Part shown: positions 53,305 to 59,936 of the stretch, piece after piece
Layout: each line of letters starts with the position of its first letter
How positions within the stretch are numbered: position 1 is the first letter of the stretch
From: Telluria aromaticivorans
Lineage (GTDB): Bacteria; Pseudomonadota; Gammaproteobacteria; Burkholderiales; Burkholderiaceae_D
Assembly: GCF_013003915.1 (NCBI RefSeq)
Contig: NZ_JABAIV010000006.1
Coordinates: 158,812 to 222,811, forward strand
Direction of reading: 5' to 3'
DNA: 64,000 nucleotides
Program-made: the position numbers and the translations under genes
Notes under the pieces: generated by a model
Database searches by the model: none
The model's input: the letters and a program-made list of their open reading frames with translations, nothing else
Told to the model about the DNA's origin: nothing

Positions 53305-54165
53305 ATGCCATCTGCGCGCATCGTCGCCTTGACGCTGCTGGCACTGCTTGCCTTTGCAGGAAACTCGCTGCTGTGCAGGGCTGCGCTATCCCGCACGCAT
53401 ATCGATCCCGCCAGTTTCACGACCGTGCGCCTGCTGGCGGGCGCGCTCATGCTATGGATGCTGGTAAGGCTGCGTGGCGGCCCCAATCCCGGCAAGGGGA
53501 ATTGCTTGTCCGCGCTGGCCCTGTTCGGGTACGCAGCCGGCTTTTCCTTTTCCTATCTTCACCTGTCCGCAGGAGCCGGGGCGCTGATCCTGTTCGGCGC
53601 CGTACAGGCAACGATGATCGCTTATGGGCTCTGGTCGGGCGAGCGCCTGCGCCCAAGGCAGCTTGCGGGCTTGCTGCTTGCCGGCGCCGGCCTGGCCGGA
53701 CTGCTGTTGCCGGGCTTGTCCGCGCCCCCATTGGCGAGCGCTTTACTCATGCTGGGCGCCGGTATGGCCTGGGGCATCTATTCGGTGCGCGGCAAGGGCG
53801 CGGGTGACGCCCTCAAGGTCACTGCAGGGAACTTCTTGCGTGCGGTACCGATGGCGCTGGCGCTGAGCCTCGTGCTGCTGCACAGCGCCTCGTTCGACCC
53901 GGCGGGAACCTGGTATGCCGTCCTGTCCGGCGCACTCACCTCGGGTGTCGGCTATGCCGTCTGGTACACGGCACTTCCTTTCCTGAAGTCGACGACTGCC
54001 GCGGCAGTGCAACTGGGTGTTCCCGTGATTGCGGCGGTGGGCGGCGTTGCCTTCCTGGATGAGCCGCTCACGCTGCGACTGCTTGCCGCATCGATCGCGA
54101 TCATCGGCGGCATTGCGCTGGTAGTCCTTGCCGGTAAGCCCCTTCCTGCCGACACGCGGGCATGA
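53305..54165 (+). CDS. EamA/DMT-family transporter
   Basis: A 286-aa inner-membrane protein with ten hydrophobic helices in two EamA repeats (about 1-135 and 145-280). Signatures: FAGNSLLCRAALSRTHIDP, LILFGAVQATMIAYGLWSGERL, and PVIAAVGGVAFLDEPLTLRLLAASIAIIGGIALV. These transporters export amino acids or small metabolites. The start is ATG 53305 with AGGAG seven bases upstream. Divergent from telA; the FAD-oxidoreductase gene follows after 88 bp. Confidence 0.92.
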   Translation: MPSARIVALTLLALLAFAGNSLLCRAALSRTHIDPASFTTVRLLAGALMLWMLVRLRGGPNPGKGNCLSALALFGYAAGFSFSYLHLSAGAGALILFGAVQATMIAYGLWSGERLRPRQLAGLLLAGAGLAGLLLPGLSAPPLASALLMLGAGMAWGIYSVRGKGAGDALKVTAGNFLRAVPMALALSLVLLHSASFDPAGTWYAVLSGALTSGVGYAVWYTALPFLKSTTAAAVQLGVPVIAAVGGVAFLDEPLTLRLLAASIAIIGGIALVVLAGKPLPADTRA

Positions 54166-54253
54166 GCATTTGCAACGCCTCTGCTTGCGTCAGCCCGCAC
54201 CGTCTTCCTATGATGAAGGGAAGCTTTCCCACCAACCGTCCTGGAGGTATGTG

Positions 54254-55654
54254 ATGAATACGCTGGCGAATGGGCAGTTCAATCAACTTAAGGGTGTCAT
54301 CCGGGGAACAATCCTGCAAACGAACGATGCGGGCTATGACGAGGCCCGCACGGTCTGGAATGCGATGATCGACCGGCGCCCGGCCATCATCGTGCGCTGC
54401 GCCGGCACCGCGGACGTGCGCGCCTGCGTGGCATACGCGCGCGACCACGGGTTGCCGCTCGCCGTGCGCGGCGGCGGCCACAACATCGCCGGCAGCGCCC
54501 TGTGCGACGACGGACTGGTGATCGACTTATCAGGCATGAAGTCGGTCCAGGTCGATCCCCAGCAACGCCGCGCCTGGGTAGAAGGCGGGGCCACCTTGCG
54601 CGACTTCGACCACGAAGCCCAGGCCTACGGACTGGCGACTCCCCTGGGCATTAATTCGACCACGGGCGTGGCAGGGCTGGCGCTGGGCGGGGGCTTCGGC
54701 TGGCTCAGCCGCACGCTGGGCCTGGCGGCCGACAACCTGCTGTCGGCCGAGATGGTCACGGCCGACGCGCAGCGCCTGCATGTGAGCGCGGCGGATCACC
54801 CCGACCTGTTCTGGGCCATCCGTGGAGGCGGCGGCAACTTTGGCGTGGTCACCCGCTTCGAATTCCAGCTGCACCCGGTGGGTCCGGAGATTACGGCCGG
54901 GCTGATCGTGTTCCCGTTCGACCAGGCCAGGGCGGTCTTGGCGCAATACCGTGATGCCGTCGATGCCATGCCGGCCGAGCTGACGGTCTGGGCCGTCCTG
55001 CGCAAGGCGCCTCCCCTGCCCTTCCTGGCGCCGCAGGTGCATGGCCAGGAAGTGCTGGTGCTGCCGGTGTTCTCGCCGGTGCCGGGCGAGGCCGTCAATG
55101 CGGCAATCGAGCGCATCAGCAAATGGGGCGAACCGCTGGGCATGCATGCCGGTCCCATGCCGTATGCGGCCTGGCAGCAGATCTTCGACCCCTTGCTCAC
55201 GCCAGGTGCGCGGAACTACTGGAAATCGCATAACTTCGCCCGGCTGGGCGACCAGGCCATCGAGGTTGTCCTGCGCTATGCCGCCAACCTGCCCACCCCG
55301 CAGTGCGAGATTTTCCTGGGATTGCTGGGCGCGCAAGCCAGCGTGCCGGCGACGCAGGCGACGGCCTATCCACATCGCGACGCCTTGTATGTGATGAATG
55401 TGCATACGCGCTGGGACGATGCGGCCGACGACGCACGCTGCATCGCCTGGGCACGCGATTTCTTCAAGGACGCTGCGCCGCATGCAAGCGGGGGCGTGTA
55501 CGTCAATTTCATGCCCCAGGACGAGGGCGAGCGCACGCTTGATGCGTACGGCACGAACTACCAGCGCCTGGCGCAGATCAAGATGCAATACGATCCCGAC
55601 AACCTGTTCCGCACCAACCAGAACATCCGTCCTGCCACGGGCACGACCGCCTGA
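54254..55654 (+). CDS. FAD-linked oxidase with berberine-bridge domain
   Basis: A 466-aa flavoprotein of the PCMH/FAD_binding_4 group with C-terminal BBE. The FAD domain has VRGGGHNIAGSA with His76 as probable covalent FAD attachment, WVEGGATLRDFD and TGVAGLALGGGFGWLSRTLGL. No Cys is found at the second covalent position, so linkage is probably single. The BBE end is FMPQDEGERTLDAYGTNYQRLAQIKMQYDPDNLFRTNQNI. Such enzymes oxidise sugars, alkaloids or polyketides. The start is ATG 54254 with GGAGG 7 bases upstream. Confidence 0.92.
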   Translation: MNTLANGQFNQLKGVIRGTILQTNDAGYDEARTVWNAMIDRRPAIIVRCAGTADVRACVAYARDHGLPLAVRGGGHNIAGSALCDDGLVIDLSGMKSVQVDPQQRRAWVEGGATLRDFDHEAQAYGLATPLGINSTTGVAGLALGGGFGWLSRTLGLAADNLLSAEMVTADAQRLHVSAADHPDLFWAIRGGGGNFGVVTRFEFQLHPVGPEITAGLIVFPFDQARAVLAQYRDAVDAMPAELTVWAVLRKAPPLPFLAPQVHGQEVLVLPVFSPVPGEAVNAAIERISKWGEPLGMHAGPMPYAAWQQIFDPLLTPGARNYWKSHNFARLGDQAIEVVLRYAANLPTPQCEIFLGLLGAQASVPATQATAYPHRDALYVMNVHTRWDDAADDARCIAWARDFFKDAAPHASGGVYVNFMPQDEGERTLDAYGTNYQRLAQIKMQYDPDNLFRTNQNIRPATGTTA

Positions 55655-56012
55655 CGGGGCAGCGGAGGAAAGCGCTCGCGCAGCTCGATTGAGCGTCGAG
55701 CGCGGGCGCAATCGATCACGGCAAACCACGACACGACATCCTGTGCTGCCGGCAGCAGCCTTCCCTCGCAATCCCCAATCAATGTTTCGTGATTATCTCG
55801 AAACGCCATCAATTGCAAAGGTGTGCAGCCGATCGCGCGATCGGTGTACGCTTCTCTTCAAACAATGAGAACTTTGCTCTCGCGCACCTGCGACGTGCAT
55901 CCTCCAGCATGGGAATAGACGTTCATCGCCTGAACTGATCGATGGTCATCGGTGCGTGGTTCATGGCGAAAAGTGACTCCGAATATTTTTCAACTGTCTG
56001 GAAGGAACCGCC
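55655..56012. other. 358-bp intergenic region with a 16-bp perfect palindrome
   Basis: No supported gene. The only notable structure is CCGATCGCGCGATCGG (55829-55844), a 16-bp perfect palindrome. A ribosome site GGAAGGAA at the right end belongs to the next gene. Short frames here lack RBS and family similarity. Confidence 0.5.
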
Positions 56013-57008
56013 ATGTTTGACGACGTCATCACTACCCTGGAGCAGAGATTTGGACTGGGAACGCATGCCCGGTCGTTCGTACAAATGCTGCTTGCAAAAA
56101 TAAGCGATCCCAAGCACGGCGGGTTGGCGGGTTTCATCCAGCGCCTGCGCGATGGCGGCCTGGGGTCAACGGTGGACGCATGGAGCACTTCGCCGGACGC
56201 CGTCGCGCCAGTCTCCGCTCCCGAACTCGAACGCGCAGTGGGCGACACCAACCTGGTGTCGGACATGGCAACGCGATTCGGCATCGACCGGACCAAGGTG
56301 AGTGCGGCGCTCGGCTACGCGGTCCCGGCCATCGTGTCGCGTGTGGACAGGGGCGGCGTGATGCCGGCCACCCTGCCGGCCGAGGCCGAGTCCTTCATCG
56401 GCAACCGTGGCGCATGGGCGGCAGCCGCTCCAGCCGCTCCGATGGCGGCTTCCCAGGCAGGGGCCGTGCAAGCGCCCGCAAAGAACTGGCTGCCCTGGGC
56501 TGCGGTGGCGCTGATTGCACTGCTCACGCTCGGCTACTGCAGCACGCAAAAACGCAGCGAACCGGTTGACACCACGGCGGCGCCGGCTGTCGTCGCACCT
56601 CCCGCGGCCACACCAGAAGCGCCGGCGCTGGTCCCGGATGTCGTGGTGGCCGAGCCGGAAGGCGCTGCCGTCATCGCCGCTGCGGCCGACGGCATGCCGG
56701 TACTTAAGGTGTATTTCGATACGGCCAAAGCGGAGGTGTCGAATGAGTTCCAGGACAAGTCTGCGGCGATTATCGAGTACATGAACGCCAACCCCGACAA
56801 GAAGGCAGTGATTTCGGGTTTCAACGATCCGACCGGCGACGTGGCAGCGAACGCCAAGCTCGCAAAATCCCGCGCCGAAGCCGTGCAGCAGAAACTGGTC
56901 GCCGCCGGCATCGCGAAGGAACGTACCCTGCTCGAAAAACCGGCTGAAACGACCGGCACCGCGCCGACCAATGCGGCATCGCGCCGGGTCGATGTCATGA
57001 TGCGCTAG
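56013..57008 (+). CDS. YidB/DUF937-like protein fused to an OmpA domain
   Basis: A 331-aa protein in three parts. Residues about 1-135 resemble YidB (DUF937): ARSFVQMLLAKISDPKHGGLAGFIQRL and VSAALGYAVPAIVSRV. A single transmembrane helix is at about 158-176 (WLPWAAVALIALLTLGYC). A Pro/Ala linker leads to a C-terminal OmpA-like domain (about 225-331; VYFDTAKAEVSNEFQDKS, LAKSRAEAVQQKL, RRVDVMMR) that should contact peptidoglycan. The order implies an inner-membrane anchor with cytosolic YidB part and periplasmic OmpA part. Strong RBS. Confidence 0.85.
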   Translation: MFDDVITTLEQRFGLGTHARSFVQMLLAKISDPKHGGLAGFIQRLRDGGLGSTVDAWSTSPDAVAPVSAPELERAVGDTNLVSDMATRFGIDRTKVSAALGYAVPAIVSRVDRGGVMPATLPAEAESFIGNRGAWAAAAPAAPMAASQAGAVQAPAKNWLPWAAVALIALLTLGYCSTQKRSEPVDTTAAPAVVAPPAATPEAPALVPDVVVAEPEGAAVIAAAADGMPVLKVYFDTAKAEVSNEFQDKSAAIIEYMNANPDKKAVISGFNDPTGDVAANAKLAKSRAEAVQQKLVAAGIAKERTLLEKPAETTGTAPTNAASRRVDVMMR

Positions 57009-57055
57009 GGTTCATCCGGCCAAGTCAGGCCGCACTGCTGCATCAGGTAACACAT

Positions 57056-57155
57056 GTAGGGTGGTCGGCTCCGCCGACCGCGCGTTCAAGCAGCTCGTGC
57101 GTCGCCACGATGCACGCCAGGCTTGAACGGCGGTCGGCGATCCCTGCCACCCTAC
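57056..57155. repeat. dispersed palindromic repeat, long form (copy 3 of 4)
   Basis: GTAGGGTGGTCGGC at the left end, CGACCGCGCGTTCAAG then GCTTGAACGGCGGTCGGC, then GCCACCCTAC at the right. Same design and length as 38554-38657, with a more degenerate right outer arm. It lies between the YidB-OmpA gene and the ohr promoter. Confidence 0.8.
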
Positions 57156-57244
57156 GAACATTCACCCCGCCATACCCGGCATCAGTCAGTTAGACCTTCA
57201 TCCACTAGCGCCATTCCCACATCGCGCGGCCACAGGCCCAGTAA

Positions 57245-57330
57245 ATCGCATACGATTTAATCGAAAGCGCTTGACAGCGCGTTTTGCGTGGCTATACTAC
57301 GTCCATCGATTGCGATTCAGTCGCATGCGA
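57245..57330 (+). promoter_or_regulatory. ohr1 promoter with operator-like boxes
   Basis: TTGACA (57271-57276) and TATACT (57293-57298) at 16-bp spacing form a strong promoter. Near-palindromic boxes flank it: ATCGCATACGAT (57245-57256) upstream and TCGCATGCGA (57321-57330) downstream of the start. The first box recurs exactly before ohr2 at 57835. OhrR is the likely ligand. Confidence 0.7.
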
Positions 57331-57358
57331 TCAATCTCACCACACCAAGGAGCACTCC

Positions 57359-57814
57359 ATGAGCAACATCCAGAAAGTCCTGTTGACCGGCAAATCCCGC
57401 ACCACTTCCGCCGATGGCGGCGTCCTCGCCGGCAAGCACGATGGCAACCTGAACATCGACCTGTCCGCACCCCGTATTCCCGCTGCGCCCGCGTATGCAT
57501 TCGAAGCCATCCAGCCGCACCCGACCGCCGAGCAGCTGTTTGCCGGCGCCTGGTCGGCCTGCTACATCGCCGCCCTGGGCGTCGTCGCCAAGGAAAAGAA
57601 GGTGACGCTGCCAGCAGATACTGCTGTGGACATCGAAGTGGACCTGGGCCTGGGCGGCAGCGCCTACTTCATCCAAGCCCGGCTCAGCCTGGTCGTGCCC
57701 GGCCTCGACCACGCACTGGCCACCGAGATCGCCCACGCGGCCGACGCCATCTGCCCGTACTCGAAAGCCACACGCGGCAACATCGATGTGGTGCTGACCG
57801 TCGTCACCGCATGA
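57359..57814 (+). CDS. ohr: organic hydroperoxide resistance protein, copy 1
   Basis: A 151-aa OsmC/Ohr-fold peroxidase that reduces organic hydroperoxides using two cysteines, here Cys68 (WSACYIAA) and Cys132 (ADAICPYSKATRGN). The length and signature are canonical. The ATG at 57359 has AAGGAG upstream. It is followed by a close paralogue 71 bp downstream, and by a regulator with the OhrR cysteine. It has its own promoter with flanking operator boxes. Confidence 0.95.
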   Translation: MSNIQKVLLTGKSRTTSADGGVLAGKHDGNLNIDLSAPRIPAAPAYAFEAIQPHPTAEQLFAGAWSACYIAALGVVAKEKKVTLPADTAVDIEVDLGLGGSAYFIQARLSLVVPGLDHALATEIAHAADAICPYSKATRGNIDVVLTVVTA

Positions 57815-57834
57815 TCAGGCATCGGCCCATATAT

Positions 57835-57861
57835 ATCGCATACGATCATATCGCTTACAAT
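57835..57861 (+). promoter_or_regulatory. operator-like boxes upstream of ohr2
   Basis: ATCGCATACGAT (57835-57846) is identical to the box at 57245, followed by a degenerate second box ATCGCTTACAAT (57850-57861). The adjacent TACAATTCAATTTAA resembles OhrR boxes of the TACAATT type. It lies in the 71-bp ohr1-ohr2 gap. Confidence 0.6.
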
Positions 57862-57885
57862 TCAATTTAATTCAAGGAATCCATC

Positions 57886-58341
57886 ATGAACAAAATCCAA
57901 AAAGTCCTGCTGACCGGCAAAACCCACACCACGTCCCCTGATGCCCGCGTACTCGGCGGCAAACATGATGGCAATGTGACGATCCAGCTCAGCGCACCCG
58001 GCAACCCTGCCGCACGCACGCATGCGTTCGACGCTGTTGCGCCGCACCCGACCGCGGAACAACTGTTTGCGGGCGCCTGGTCGGCCTGCTACATCGCCGC
58101 CGTCGGCATCGTCGCCAAGGAAAAACAGGTCACCCTGCCTGCCGATACGGCAGTGGAAGTCGAGGTGGACCTGGGCCTGGGTGGAGCCGACTACTTCATC
58201 CAGGGCCGCATCAACCTGGTGGTGCCCGGCCTCGACCACGCCACGGCCACGGAAATCGCCCATGCGGCCGACGCCATCTGCCCGTACTCGAAAGCCACGC
58301 GCGGCAATATCGACGTGGTCGTGGGCGTCACGACCGCCTGA
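57886..58341 (+). CDS. organic hydroperoxide resistance protein, copy 2
   Basis: A 151-aa Ohr paralogue with the same two active-site cysteines (positions 68 and 132) and about three-quarters identity to copy 1 by eye. Differences are concentrated at residues 13-50 and in the middle strand. Its own operator box precedes it. A tandem pair suggests gene duplication with possible differences in substrate or dose. AAGGAA precedes the ATG. Confidence 0.95.
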   Translation: MNKIQKVLLTGKTHTTSPDARVLGGKHDGNVTIQLSAPGNPAARTHAFDAVAPHPTAEQLFAGAWSACYIAAVGIVAKEKQVTLPADTAVEVEVDLGLGGADYFIQGRINLVVPGLDHATATEIAHAADAICPYSKATRGNIDVVVGVTTA

Positions 58342-58353
58342 TACCCGCGTCAG

Positions 58354-58373
58354 GGTGCGCGTTCGCGCGCACC
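58354..58373 (+). terminator. UUCG-tetraloop hairpin after ohr2
   Basis: GGTGCGCG and CGCGCACC form an 8-bp stem closed by a TTCG loop, 13 bp after the ohr2 stop. There is no T-run, so termination may be partial, allowing some read-through into ohrR. Confidence 0.5.
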
Positions 58374-58403
58374 TTCGCCGTCAGGCAGGCGCGCAATCCC
58401 ACT

Positions 58404-58422
58404 GATCCGATTCAATCGGGTC
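58404..58422 (+). promoter_or_regulatory. inverted repeat upstream of ohrR
   Basis: GATCCGATT-C-AATCGGGTC is a 9-bp inverted repeat with one mismatch, 43 bp upstream of the ohrR start. It could be an autoregulatory OhrR site, though its sequence differs from the ATCGCATACGAT boxes. Confidence 0.45.
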
Positions 58423-58464
58423 CGCGTGGTAAAGTGGGCATCATTCTGAACCGGGCGAACCACC

Positions 58465-58923
58465 ATGAGCAAAGCAAAGAAAAACTCCAAGGCCGACGAC
58501 CTGAAGCTGATGGATTTCCTGTGCTTCGCCATCTATTCAGCCAACCTCAGCTTTGGCAAGGCCTATAAACCCATCCTCGATGTGCTGGGATTGACCTACA
58601 CCCAGTACATCACCGTGATCGCACTCTATGAAGAAGGCAACCAGACGGTGGGCGGGCTGGGCGAGAAGCTGTTCCTGGAATCGAACACGCTCACGCCCAT
58701 CCTGAAAAAACTGGAAGCCATGGGATATGTCACCCGCCAGCGTGACAGCGCCGACGAGCGCCAGGTGCTGGTCGGCCTGACCGCCGAGGGCCGGGCCCTG
58801 CGCGAAAAAGCCAATAGCGCCGCCTTGTCCGAGGCCTGCGGACTGAGCTCGGATGAGTTCGGGGGAACGCGCGATGCCGTGCTCAAGTTGCGCGACAACC
58901 TGGCCAGGTCACTCAAGAAATAG
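58465..58923 (+). CDS. ohrR: OhrR, MarR-family organic-peroxide-sensing repressor
   Basis: A 152-aa MarR-family regulator. The reactive cysteine of OhrR is present: Cys20 in LMDFLCFAIYSANLSFGKAYKPIL, with the nearby tyrosines of the family. The winged helix covers LGLTYTQYITVIALYEEGNQTVGGLGEKL and LTPILKKLEAMGYVTRQRDSADERQVLVGLT. Oxidation of the cysteine would release DNA and derepress the two ohr genes upstream. Confidence 0.93.
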   Translation: MSKAKKNSKADDLKLMDFLCFAIYSANLSFGKAYKPILDVLGLTYTQYITVIALYEEGNQTVGGLGEKLFLESNTLTPILKKLEAMGYVTRQRDSADERQVLVGLTAEGRALREKANSAALSEACGLSSDEFGGTRDAVLKLRDNLARSLKK

Positions 58924-59052
58924 ATCCCGGTCGGCGCCACGCCTGCCCCCAGGCATCGGCGCCCCTTGCGAACGACGACGCCCGCAAAAGCATGCCAAGC
59001 TAGCGCGGTATGCCCATCCACGCCTTCATCATCCACGCATAAGGAGCGCAAC

Positions 59053-59730
59053 ATGAATATCCTGATGGTCCTGACCTCGCACGGGCAGCTCGGCGACACC
59101 GGCAAGAAAACCGGCTTCTGGCTGGAAGAATTCGCTGCCCCCTACTACGCGCTGCAGGAAGCCGGCGCCACCCTCACGGTCGTGTCGCCATTGGGCGGCC
59201 AACCGCCCCTCGATCCGAAAAGCGACGAACCGGATGCGCAGACCGAGGCGACCAAACGCTTCAAGGCGGATAAGCAAGCCCAGGCCGTGCTGGCCAATAC
59301 CGGCAAGCTGGCCGAGGTCTCGGCCAGCGATTTCGATGCCGTATTCTATCCAGGAGGCCATGGCCCGCTGTGGGACCTGGCGGAAGACCGTTCGTCGATT
59401 ACGCTGATCGAACAGATGATCGCCGCGGGAAAACCGGTGGCGGCCGTATGCCACGCGCCAGGCGTGCTGCGTCACGCCAAGGGCCCCGATGCCAAGCCGC
59501 TGGTGGAGGGCAAGAAGGTCACCGGTTTCACCAATACCGAAGAAGAAGCGGTCGGCCTGACCCGCATCGTCCCCTTCCTGGTGGAAGACATGCTCAGGCA
59601 AAATGGCGGCATCTACAGCAAGCTGGGAGACTGGCAGGAGTATGCCGTTACCGACGGCTTGCTGGTGACCGGGCAGAACCCGGCCTCGTCGGAAGCCGCC
59701 GCCAAGGCACTGCTCAAGCTGCTGGGCTGA
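59053..59730 (+). CDS. DJ-1/PfpI (type 1 glutamine amidotransferase-like) protein
   Basis: A 225-aa protein of the Hsp31/YhbO-type branch. Nucleophile Cys133 in AAVCHAPGVL follows the beta-strand-elbow pattern, with PGGHGPLWDLAED and Glu in WLEEFAAPYYALQEAG supplying other active-site positions. Members act as glyoxalases, chaperones or deglycases. ATG 59053 has AAGGAGC upstream. Placement next to the ohr/ohrR genes fits an oxidant or carbonyl stress role, although it has a separate gap and no visible OhrR box. Confidence 0.9.
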   Translation: MNILMVLTSHGQLGDTGKKTGFWLEEFAAPYYALQEAGATLTVVSPLGGQPPLDPKSDEPDAQTEATKRFKADKQAQAVLANTGKLAEVSASDFDAVFYPGGHGPLWDLAEDRSSITLIEQMIAAGKPVAAVCHAPGVLRHAKGPDAKPLVEGKKVTGFTNTEEEAVGLTRIVPFLVEDMLRQNGGIYSKLGDWQEYAVTDGLLVTGQNPASSEAAAKALLKLLG

Positions 59731-59828
59731 AGGAAGCCGCGCGGAATTTGTGCTGGCGCCCTGTTCAATTGTAGGGAGGGTTGGTAGTTCGCGCAGGAAA
59801 GACGCATCGTATCGGCGCTACTGCTGGC

Positions 59829-59883
59829 TGAACGCATGGGCGCAAGACAGTCCACTGGACTGTCTTGCCCTGCCCACGCTACG
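59829..59883. repeat. dispersed palindromic repeat, hairpin form (copy 4 of 4)
   Basis: TGAACGCATGGGC, then a perfect 27-bp palindrome (59842-59868; arms GCAAGACAGTCCA and TGGACTGTCTTGC), then CCTGCCCACGCTACG. The outer frame matches copy 1 at 16151 while the inner arms differ. It lies between the DJ-1 gene and the phytochrome gene. Confidence 0.65.
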
Positions 59884-59936
59884 AGTAAGCGGCCGCACTA
59901 AGTGATCGGCATTAACCTGGGGATGGCGATGGCGTT

